NCBI GenBank assembly: GCA_035544635.1
Contig: DATKDQ010000354.1
Location: forward strand, 1 to 29,494
Direction of reading: 5' to 3'
Length of the DNA: 29,494 nucleotides
Source: DATAFT01 sp035544635
GTDB taxonomy: Bacteria; Acidobacteriota; Thermoanaerobaculia; Multivoradales; Multivoraceae
A program made the translations under genes and the position numbers. The notes beneath the pieces are model-generated. The model saw nothing but the letters and a program-made list of their open reading frames with translations. It searched no databases and was not told the origin of the DNA. Shown here piece by piece: positions 17,935 through 26,134 of this stretch; position 1 is the first letter of the stretch; every line of letters begins with the position of its first letter.

Positions 17935-18876
17935 ATGACCAACAAGCCCGACGACTTCTTCGTTCAGAAGACGATCGCTCGCCCGGTGTCGATCAGCGGG
18001 ATCGGCATCCACAGCGGCAAGGAGGTGCGGCTCCAGCTCCAGCCCGCTCCCGCCGACTCCGGCGTTCGCTTCCGGCGGGTCGATCGCGGCGTCGAGGTTC
18101 CGGCGCTGGCGTCGTTCGTGAGCTCGCTCGAGCTCGCGACCACACTGGGCCGCGACGACGTTCAGGTCTCGACGGTCGAGCACCTGATGGCCGCCATCCA
18201 GGTCCTCGGGATCGACAACCTGCTGATCGAGATCGACGGGCCCGAGGTGCCGATCCTCGACGGGTCGGCGCTGCCCTACTGCCGGCTGCTCGAGGCCGCC
18301 GACGTGCAGCCGCAGCGCGCGCTGCGCCGGATTCTGGCGATCACGGCTCCGTTCGAGATCAACGAGAGCGCTGGACGGGCCATCAGCATCACTCCCTACC
18401 CCGGCCTGCGCGTCTCCTACCGGATCGACTTCGGCGACCGCGCGATCGGCGCGCAATCGGTCGATGTCGAGGTCACGCGTGAGGGCTTCCTGCGCGAGCT
18501 GGCGCCGGCCCGCACCTTCGCCCTGCTGCGCGATGTGAGCCGCATGCTCGAGCGCGGGCTGGCGCTCGGCGGCGACGAGGGCAACTGCGTCGTCTACGAC
18601 GAAGCCGGCCCGATCAACACCGTGTTGCGATTCCCCGACGAGCCGGTGCGGCACAAGGCCCTGGACGCGATCGGCGACCTCGCTCTCCTCGGCTCGCCGA
18701 TCTGGGGCCACCTCACCGTGGAGCGCGGCGGCCACGCGCTCCATCTCGCCCTCCTCGAAGCGCTGCAGGCACGGCCGGAGTGCTGGACCTGGGTCGCCGG
18801 CGAGACCATGCCGATCCCCTCGCGGGCGATCGCGGCGGCCGGCGGCATCGTCGTTCCCTTCCGCGCGGAGGCCTAG
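17935..18876 (+). CDS. lpxC: UDP-3-O-acyl-N-acetylglucosamine deacetylase LpxC
   Basis: 313 residues, typical length. LpxC is the zinc deacetylase that commits UDP-GlcNAc derivatives to lipid A, so the organism makes LPS or a lipid A-based outer membrane. Zinc and catalytic residues are present: STVEHLMAA (Glu82, His83), RHKALDAIGD (His240, Asp244) and GGHALH (His267). The N-terminus KTIARPVSISGIGIHSGKEV is canonical. I chose the ATG at 17935 because the protein then starts where the family starts; the frame stays open far upstream without conserved sequence. A sigma-54-like promoter and a dyad lie immediately upstream. It stands alone, without other lipid A genes; an intergenic repeat follows the stop. 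Confidence 0.96.
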   Translation: MTNKPDDFFVQKTIARPVSISGIGIHSGKEVRLQLQPAPADSGVRFRRVDRGVEVPALASFVSSLELATTLGRDDVQVSTVEHLMAAIQVLGIDNLLIEIDGPEVPILDGSALPYCRLLEAADVQPQRALRRILAITAPFEINESAGRAISITPYPGLRVSYRIDFGDRAIGAQSVDVEVTREGFLRELAPARTFALLRDVSRMLERGLALGGDEGNCVVYDEAGPINTVLRFPDEPVRHKALDAIGDLALLGSPIWGHLTVERGGHALHLALLEALQARPECWTWVAGETMPIPSRAIAAAGGIVVPFRAEA

Positions 18877-18884
18877 CAGCGTGT

Positions 18885-18964
18885 GGCGAACGTCAGTATC
18901 GCCCCACGCTCTTGGGGATGACCTGGCGATCCCGATCCGGCGCGGCGCCGGATCGGTCGGCTAG
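18885..18964 (+). repeat. Dispersed intergenic repeat, copy B (80 bp)
   Basis: Matches copy A at 2517-2626 (opposite strand), including GACCTGGCGATC, CGATCCGGC and GCGCCGGATCGGTCGGCTAG, but lacks its central 30 bp. It follows lpxC by 8 bp. Confidence 0.8.
18932..18956 (+). terminator. Perfect GC hairpin after lpxC
   Basis: CCGATCCGGCGC (18932-18943) and GCGCCGGATCGG (18945-18956) are perfect reverse complements around one base, inside the repeat. More hairpins follow (GGCGCC-GAA-GGCGCC at 18971-18985; CGCCCGC-TC-GCGGGCG near 19038). There is no T-run, so it may be a terminator or an mRNA-end stabiliser. Confidence 0.5.
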
Positions 18965-19081
18965 CGAGCCGGCGCCGAAGGCGCCTCGGCGGAAAAGCCG
19001 CGCACGGCGCTGGATCTCGGCGCCATGGATGTGCTCCGCCCGCTCGCGGGCGGCTCAGCCGCCCCGCCGTCCTCTGGACGC

Positions 19082-19087
19082 TACAAT
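19082..19087 (+). promoter_or_regulatory. -10 box of the DUF4390-ntrYX operon
   Basis: TACAAT ends 10 nt before the ATG at 19098, preceded by the same CGC- or ACGC-type context seen at the tRNA promoter (GCTACAAT). The 5' UTR would be 3-4 nt and there is no Shine-Dalgarno. Confidence 0.6.
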
Positions 19088-19097
19088 CCCTTCCCGC

Positions 19098-19643
19098 ATG
19101 TGGAAGGCGCTCATCCTGCTCCTCTTCCTACAGATCGTGCCGGCGGGCGCGCAGGAACCTCGCATCGAGGGGCTCCACGTCACGCGCCAGAATGGCCGCA
19201 TCCTGGTCAGCTTCGAGCTGCGCGACGCGCTCGACGCCGAGATGCTGGAGCGCGTCCAGAGCGGCCTTCCCACGGAGGTCACCTTCACCCTGCGGCTCGA
19301 GCGTCCCCGGGTCTGGTGGTTCGACAAGGTGTTCGACCGCACCACGCTCCAGGTGGTCGCCATGTACAACGCCGTCACCCGCGAGTACCTGGTCAACTAC
19401 AAGCTCGACGGCCGCCTGATCGAGTCGCGCATGGTCACCGACCTCCCGGCGCTGGAGCGCGCGCTGACGCTCTATCACTCGCTGCCGGCCTTCGAGCTCG
19501 CCGAGGAGATTCCCCCGCCGCGCCTCCAGCTCACCGTCCGCGCGGCGCTCGGGTCGAAGCCCTTCCTCTTCCTGTTCCCCAACCGGGTCGACACCGGCTG
19601 GGCGCGGTTCTGGCTGAACCAGCCGTCCGCCCCGGGAGAGTGA
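19098..19643 (+). CDS. Exported DUF4390 protein
   Basis: 181 residues with a Sec signal (MWKALILLLFLQIVPAGAQ, cleavage after AGA or AGAQ). The mature part matches DUF4390: a beta-rich segment ILVSFELRDALDAEMLERVQSGLPTEVTFTLRLER (given as positions 34-68), then YNAVTREYLVNYKLDG, LPALERAL, FLFPNRVDTGW. Function is unknown, but genes of this family often precede ntrY-type kinases. That is the case here: the ntrY ATG is 1 bp past this stop, with GGGAGAG as its Shine-Dalgarno. A periplasmic partner of the NtrY sensor is a reasonable inference. Confidence 0.88.
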   Translation: MWKALILLLFLQIVPAGAQEPRIEGLHVTRQNGRILVSFELRDALDAEMLERVQSGLPTEVTFTLRLERPRVWWFDKVFDRTTLQVVAMYNAVTREYLVNYKLDGRLIESRMVTDLPALERALTLYHSLPAFELAEEIPPPRLQLTVRAALGSKPFLFLFPNRVDTGWARFWLNQPSAPGE

Positions 19644-19644
19644 G

Positions 19645-21867
19645 ATGAGCCTGGGCCATGGGGGTCTGGGGCGGGCGGGCCTGCGCGAGCGCCTGTTCAG
19701 GCATCGCAAGGACACCCGGCTCATCTTCGCCGTCCTCGGCGGTGCCCTTCTCTTCTTCACGCTCGTCTACTACCTCATCCTGCGCGGCCAGGAGACCCCG
19801 TCGGGGCTCTTGACCAACAGCCTGCTGCTCTTCGTCCTGCGCTACATCAACGTCGTCCTCATCCTCGCCCTCCTGTTCGTCCTGCTGCGCGATCTGCTCA
19901 AGCTGTGGGTCGAGCGGCAGCACGGCGTCCTCGGATCGAAATTCAAGACCAAGCTGGTCGCCACCTACATCGCGCTCTCGCTCCTGCCGGTGCTCCTCCT
20001 GTTCGCGTACGCCACCGAGCTGATCCAGGGCTCGGTCGAGAGAGCGTTCCGCACCCCGGTGCGGGAGGTGCTGGAGCAGGGCAACGCCGTCTCGCAGGAG
20101 CTCACCGAGCGCATCGCGGGTTGGAATCAGCGCGGGGCCGACCGCGTGCTCCAGGAGATCGCCGAGATCGATCTCGAGGACCCGCGCCAGCGGCCTCGGC
20201 TGGGTGAGATCCTGACCCGCCGGCTGCGCGAGGAGGACGTCGACCTTCTCGTCGTCTACCAGGAGACGCAGTTCATCCACGCCGTGCTCGACCCCAACGC
20301 GGGTCCGGTCCAGCTCCCCGAGCCCGGCTCCGCGTTCCTGCTCGCCGCCATCCGCGAGGGACGCGCGATGCGCGTGATCGACCCGCCGGGCCAGGAGGAG
20401 CGCTTCATCCTCGCCGCCAGCGCGCTGCGCGATCAGGGAGGCCAACCCGCCGTGGTGGTCGCCGGCACCGTGCTCGACCCCCAGATCGCCGGCAAGACCG
20501 AGACCCTGGTCCAGGCCTACCAGAACTACCGGCAGTTCGAGGTGCAGAAGCCGGAGATCAAGGCGAGCTACGTCCTCCTCATCCTGATGGTCACGCTGGT
20601 CATTCTGCTCACCTCGTCGTGGGTCGGGCTCTACCTGGCGCGGCGCGTGACGGTGCCGATCGAAGCGCTGGCCGAAGGCACGCGCCGGGTCGCCGAGGGC
20701 GACCTCGAGCACCGGGTCGACGTCGCCGCCGACGACGAGCTGGGCGTGCTGGTCGAGTCGTTCAATCGCATGACCGGCGAGCTCCACGACAGCCGCCTCT
20801 TGCTCGAGGCGAAGAACGAGGAGCTGCTCGCCATCAACCAGCGCCTCGACGAGGAGCGTGGCCTGATCTCGACCGTGCTCAAGAACGTCGCCGCCGGCGT
20901 CATCTCGATCGACCACGAGGGCCACGTCTCCACCTGCAACGATGCGGCGCTCGCCATGCTGCGCCAGACCGAGGCCGACCTCCTGGGCCGACCGCTCGAA
21001 GAGTCGTGGAAGGACGGCGAGCGGACCAAGCTGCTCGAGCTCCACCGCCGGGCCCGTCGGCGCACCCGGAGAGAGGTCCAGCTCCGGCTCGGCGGTGAGT
21101 GGAAGACGATCGAGGTCGGGATCACGCCGATCAGCGATCCGCAGGGCGTCCTGACCGGCCACGTGATCGTGCTCGAGGATCTCACCGAGCTCATCCAGGC
21201 GCAGAAGCTTGCCACCTGGAACGAGGCGGCGCGCCGAGTCGCTCACGAGATCAAGAACCCGCTGACTCCGATCCGGCTGTCGGCGGAGCGGCTCCTCAAG
21301 AAGTACCGCGAGGGCGACCCCGCGCTCGGCCAGACGCTCGAGGACGGCGTCAAGACGATCGTGCGCGAGGTGGCGTCGATGAAGCAGATGGTCGACGAGT
21401 TCTCCCGCTTTGCGCGCATGCCGCGGCCGCAGCCGACCGAGGTCGATCTCGAGGAGCTGATGCGTGAAACGCTCCAGCTCTACCGCGACGTCAAGCCGGG
21501 CCTCGATCTGGCTTGGACGGTCACCTCCGAGGCGCGGCGCGCGCGGTTCGACAAGGAGCAGCTCCGCGGCGTGCTCATCAACCTGCTCGACAACGCAGTG
21601 GAGGCGACGCCGGCCCCCGGCACGGTCGACGTACGGGCGCACGCCCGGAACGGCTCGGTGGTGCTGCAGGTCGCGGACAGCGGCCCGGGCATCACCGCCG
21701 AAGCGAAGGAAAAGCTGTTTCTCCCCTACTACTCGACCAAGGGACGAGGCTCCGGCCTCGGGCTCGCCATCGTGCACCGCGTCGTCACCGACCACGGCGG
21801 CACCATCAAGGTGGAGGACAACCGGCCGAGCGGTACGGTGTTCACGATCGAGCTCCCCCAGGGTTAA
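19645..21867 (+). CDS. ntrY: NtrY-type membrane sensor histidine kinase
   Basis: 740 residues. Three N-terminal membrane helices (about 26-46, 60-82, 104-125), an extracytoplasmic sensor (about 126-305), TM4 (about 309-331), HAMP (about 332-385), a coiled linker, PAS (about 405-515), HisKA with RRVAHEIKNPLTP (His534) and HATPase with N-box LLDNAVEATP, G1 DSGPGI (678-683) and G2 GSGLGLAI (702-709). The arrangement is typical NtrY. It pairs with the NtrX regulator 43 bp downstream. NtrYX systems have been linked to nitrogen use, redox and cell-envelope control in other bacteria; the signal here is unknown. Confidence 0.94.
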   Translation: MSLGHGGLGRAGLRERLFRHRKDTRLIFAVLGGALLFFTLVYYLILRGQETPSGLLTNSLLLFVLRYINVVLILALLFVLLRDLLKLWVERQHGVLGSKFKTKLVATYIALSLLPVLLLFAYATELIQGSVERAFRTPVREVLEQGNAVSQELTERIAGWNQRGADRVLQEIAEIDLEDPRQRPRLGEILTRRLREEDVDLLVVYQETQFIHAVLDPNAGPVQLPEPGSAFLLAAIREGRAMRVIDPPGQEERFILAASALRDQGGQPAVVVAGTVLDPQIAGKTETLVQAYQNYRQFEVQKPEIKASYVLLILMVTLVILLTSSWVGLYLARRVTVPIEALAEGTRRVAEGDLEHRVDVAADDELGVLVESFNRMTGELHDSRLLLEAKNEELLAINQRLDEERGLISTVLKNVAAGVISIDHEGHVSTCNDAALAMLRQTEADLLGRPLEESWKDGERTKLLELHRRARRRTRREVQLRLGGEWKTIEVGITPISDPQGVLTGHVIVLEDLTELIQAQKLATWNEAARRVAHEIKNPLTPIRLSAERLLKKYREGDPALGQTLEDGVKTIVREVASMKQMVDEFSRFARMPRPQPTEVDLEELMRETLQLYRDVKPGLDLAWTVTSEARRARFDKEQLRGVLINLLDNAVEATPAPGTVDVRAHARNGSVVLQVADSGPGITAEAKEKLFLPYYSTKGRGSGLGLAIVHRVVTDHGGTIKVEDNRPSGTVFTIELPQG

Positions 21868-21910
21868 GGGAGGGGGGACGTTGGCGCCGCAGCACGTGGG
21901 TACCACCTGA

Positions 21911-23289
<1,379 letters not shown>

Positions 23290-23293
<4 letters not shown>

Positions 23294-23331
23294 CCTCCGG
23301 AGCGTGCTGGGTAGCACGCTCCTCCGGCTAG
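23290..23331 (+). terminator. Long hairpin at the end of ntrX
   Basis: Arms of 19 nt: CTAGCC and GAGCGTGCT pair with AGCACGCTC and GGCTAG across a 4-nt GGGT loop, with a 4x4 internal mismatch. It overlaps the ntrX stop. No T-run follows. Confidence 0.6.
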
Positions 23332-23362
23332 ATGCTGTCTGGCGCCGCGGACGGCGCGCGTC

Positions 23363-23446
23363 GCCCGTCCGCGGACGGACGGGCTCCCGTGCTCCGAAAC
23401 GCTGACCTGCATCAGGGACTCGTTGGGAGTGGTGAAACCACGTCCC
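23363..23446 (+). other. Two further hairpins in the ntrX-yqeY spacer
   Basis: GCCCGTCC/GGACGGGC (23363-23370 and 23377-23384, 6-nt loop, perfect). Then GGGA-GTGGT-GAA-ACCAC-G-TCCC (23425-23446), 9-bp arms with one bulged base. The 279-bp spacer (23294-23572) holds no ORF I can support; a structured RNA is possible. Confidence 0.5.
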
Positions 23447-23560
23447 GCTGGGAGCGTGTAATGGACACGCGACGCGCGCCTCATCGTTGAGAGCCCTTCC
23501 GAGTATTCGGACCGGCCACCCGCGCCGTCCAGGGCGCACCGAGGTCGTGCTACCGGGACG

Positions 23561-23566
23561 TATAAT
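23561..23566 (+). promoter_or_regulatory. Consensus -10 box of yqeY
   Basis: TATAAT, six of six, ends only 6 nt before the ATG at 23573. Transcription would start at or within a base of the A of ATG, so the mRNA is predicted to be leaderless. Confidence 0.7.
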
Positions 23567-23572
23567 CGCGGC

Positions 23573-24046
23573 ATGGTCGCACCCGCCTCCGTGGGCAGCC
23601 CGCGCGCCGACATCGAGCGCGACATCAGGGAAGCGCTGCGCGCTCGGGAGACCGAGCGGCTGCAGACCCTGCGCCTGCTGCTCGCCGACATCAAGAACAA
23701 GTCGATCGAGCTCGGCCGCGACGTCGATCGCGGCGAGTTCGCGGCGCTCGTGCGCAAGGGCATCAAGCAGCGGCACGAGGCGGCGCAGCAGTACGAGCAG
23801 GGCGGGCGGCCGGAGCTCAAAGACAAGGAGCTGCGTGAGGCCGAGCACCTCGAGCGCTATCTTCCGGCGCAGGCGTCGGAGGAGGACCTCCGCCGGGCGA
23901 TCCGCGAGCTGGTCGCCGAGCGCGGCCTCCACGGTCCGGCGGCGATCGGGCCGGTGATGAAGGAGATGATGAAGCGGTTCGGCGGTGCTACCGACGGGGC
24001 CACCGTGAATCGCGTCGCGCGCGAGGTGCTGTCCGAGTCCTCATAG
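23573..24046 (+). CDS. GatB/YqeY-domain protein
   Basis: 157 residues, the usual size for stand-alone YqeY proteins. The fold resembles the tRNA-binding tail of GatB, part of the amidotransferase that makes Gln-tRNA or Asn-tRNA; the role of free YqeY is not settled. Family features: DIREALRARETERLQTLRLL, KQRHEAAQQYEQGGRPEL, LERYLPAQ, and the C-terminal GPVMKEMMKRFGG and VNRVAREVL. It starts at an ATG directly after a TATAAT box and is followed by selB after 45 bp, probably as one transcript. Confidence 0.92.
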   Translation: MVAPASVGSPRADIERDIREALRARETERLQTLRLLLADIKNKSIELGRDVDRGEFAALVRKGIKQRHEAAQQYEQGGRPELKDKELREAEHLERYLPAQASEEDLRRAIRELVAERGLHGPAAIGPVMKEMMKRFGGATDGATVNRVAREVLSESS

Positions 24047-24091
24047 GAGTCGGAGCAGGACGCACCCTCCGGTTCGCCGAGCAAGGTCAGA

Positions 24092-26032
24092 TTGGCCCAA
24101 ACCGAAGCTCATCTCTCGCCCTCCCCTCGCCGCGTCGTGGTCGGCACCGCGGGGCACATCGATCACGGCAAGACCGCCCTGGTCGAGGCGCTCACCGGCA
24201 TCAACTGCGACCGCTGGGAGGAGGAGCGGGTCCGCGGCATCACGATCGACCTCGGGTTCGCGCATTTGACCGAAGGCGACGTCCAGCTCGGGTTCGTCGA
24301 CGTCCCGGGGCACGAGCGCTTCGTCCACAACGCGCTGGCGGGGCTGGGCGGGATCGATCTCATGGTCCTGGTGGTGGCGGCGGACGAGGGCGTCATGCCG
24401 CAGACCCGCGAGCACCTCGCGATCTGCGCGCTGCTCGGCATCCCGGCCGGCATCGTGGCTCTGACCAAGATCGATCTGGTCGACCACGACCTGCGCGACG
24501 TGGCCGCGCTCGAGCTCACCGACGCGCTCGCGCGCACCACGTTTGCTGGAGCGCCCATCGTCCCGGTCTCGAGCACTACCGGCGAAGGTGTCGCGACGCT
24601 GCGCGAGACGCTGGTGTCCATGGCCCGGGCTGTGGAGCGGCCGGCCGAGCGTGCTTTGCGACCGGCACGGCTGCCGATCGATCGCGCGTTCCACCTCCGC
24701 GGCCTGGGGGTGCTCGTCACCGGGACGCTCACCTGCGGTCGCATCGCGGTCCAGGACCGGCTCGAGCTCCTCCCCGCCCGCCGCGAGACGCGCGTGCGTA
24801 GCGTGCAGGTGCACGGCCAGGATCGCGAGCGCGCCGAAGCCGGCGAGCGGACGGCGCTGCAACTCACCGGCGTCGAGCTCGACGCGGTGGAGCGAGGGAC
24901 GCAGCTCACCGCGCCGGGCGCGTACTCGACCAGCACCAGCCTGCTCGCGCGCCTCGAGCTCCTGCCGGAAGCGCCGCAGACGCTCCGCGGCTGGCGCGAC
25001 GTGCGGTTCCACCTCTTCTCCAGCGAGGTGCTCGGGCGCCTGCGCCCGCTTCAACCGCCGGCGCTCGAGCCGGGAGGCAGGGCGCTGGTCGAGATCCGGC
25101 TCGCGGCGCCCGTGACCGCCGCGCGCGGGGATCGCTTCGTCGTGCGCCGCCTCTCGCCGCAGACCACGCTCGGCGGAGGTGTGGTGCTCGACCCGGAGTG
25201 GCAGCGCCTGCGTGGAGCACGCCTCGCGCCCGCCCTCGCGGCGTTCGGCGGCACCGAAGCCGAGGCCATCCTCCACTGGGTGAGAGCGGCCGGGGAGGCG
25301 GGCGTGACCGCCGCCGAGCTGGCGCGCAAGCTGGGCAGCCTCGAGGGGCCCGTAGCAGGCGTTCTCGAGCGCGCCAAGGAGGCCGGCGCGATCCTCGCCG
25401 CCAGGGGATCGGCCGCCGGCCCCGAGCGTTGGATCTCGGCCGCGGTCTATGAGCGTGTCGCCCGCCGCGCGCCCGAGATCCTCGACCAATACTTCCGCCG
25501 CGACCGCCTGGCGACCGGGATGCCCAAGGCGGAGGCGATCCGCAGGCTCCTCCCCGCGCCGGCGGCGCCGCTCGCCGAGGTCTATCTCGGGTGGCTGGCG
25601 GAGCAGAAGATCCTCGTCGTCGGCGCCGACCTGGTCGACCTGCCCGGCCGCGGCGCGGTGATGAACGCCGAGGAGTCCGACCTCTCCGAGCGCGTGATGG
25701 CGGCATTCGAGCAGGGCGGGCTCGCCCCTCCCTCTCCCTCCGAGATCAACCAGGCGCTGGGCGCAAAGCAGCAGACCTTCGATGCCGTCCTGCGCTACCT
25801 CTATCAGCGCAAGCGCCTGGCGCGCCTGCCGCAGGGCCTGTTCATCGCGCAGAGCCAGCTCGACCGGCTCGCCGACGAGCTCGGGCGCTCGCGGTGGACC
25901 CGCTTCAGCGTGCCCGAGTTCAAGGAGCGCTTCGGGCTCACCCGCAAGTGGGCGATCCCGCTTCTCGAGCACCTGGATCAGATCGGCCGCACGCGCCGCG
26001 TCGGCGACCAGAGGGAGGTGGTGCGCAAGTGA
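24092..26032 (+). CDS. selB: Selenocysteine-specific elongation factor SelB
   Basis: 646 residues from a TTG start, with AAGG about 8 nt upstream. The GTPase domain has G1 GHIDHGKT (21-28), RGITIDLGF, G3 DVPGH (70-74) and TKID (125-128). EF-Tu-like beta domains follow (about 190-355), then four winged-helix repeats at the C-terminus, ending FKERFGLTRKWAIPLLEHLD, typical of the SelB domain that binds the SECIS hairpin. SelB brings Sec-tRNA to in-frame UGA codons, so the genome should encode selenoproteins together with selA, selD and tRNA-Sec. None of those is in this window. It converges on polA with 102 bp between stops. Confidence 0.95.
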   Translation: MAQTEAHLSPSPRRVVVGTAGHIDHGKTALVEALTGINCDRWEEERVRGITIDLGFAHLTEGDVQLGFVDVPGHERFVHNALAGLGGIDLMVLVVAADEGVMPQTREHLAICALLGIPAGIVALTKIDLVDHDLRDVAALELTDALARTTFAGAPIVPVSSTTGEGVATLRETLVSMARAVERPAERALRPARLPIDRAFHLRGLGVLVTGTLTCGRIAVQDRLELLPARRETRVRSVQVHGQDRERAEAGERTALQLTGVELDAVERGTQLTAPGAYSTSTSLLARLELLPEAPQTLRGWRDVRFHLFSSEVLGRLRPLQPPALEPGGRALVEIRLAAPVTAARGDRFVVRRLSPQTTLGGGVVLDPEWQRLRGARLAPALAAFGGTEAEAILHWVRAAGEAGVTAAELARKLGSLEGPVAGVLERAKEAGAILAARGSAAGPERWISAAVYERVARRAPEILDQYFRRDRLATGMPKAEAIRRLLPAPAAPLAEVYLGWLAEQKILVVGADLVDLPGRGAVMNAEESDLSERVMAAFEQGGLAPPSPSEINQALGAKQQTFDAVLRYLYQRKRLARLPQGLFIAQSQLDRLADELGRSRWTRFSVPEFKERFGLTRKWAIPLLEHLDQIGRTRRVGDQREVVRK

Positions 26033-26085
26033 GCGTCGCCACGCACACCGCCGATCCGGGCGAGCCCCGCGCACTGGTGGCGATA

Positions 26086-26127
26086 GGTCGGGGCCCTTCG
26101 CCGTGTGCCGGCCGGCGCCATCCGACC
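26086..26127. terminator. Candidate bidirectional hairpin between selB and polA
   Basis: GGTCGG (26086-26091) and CCGACC (26122-26127) frame a GC-rich stretch that can pair further. It lies midway between two converging genes, where a shared terminator is expected. No T-run is present. Confidence 0.4.
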
Positions 26128-26134
26128 ATGGGCT

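Noticed and set aside
24041..26074. Minus-strand ORF of 677 codons opposite selB
   Set aside because: Antisense shadow of a complete SelB with no domain.
26033..26134. Possible tRNA-Sec next to selB
   Set aside because: No acceptor, long variable arm or TTCGAAT-type T-loop could be built from these bases.
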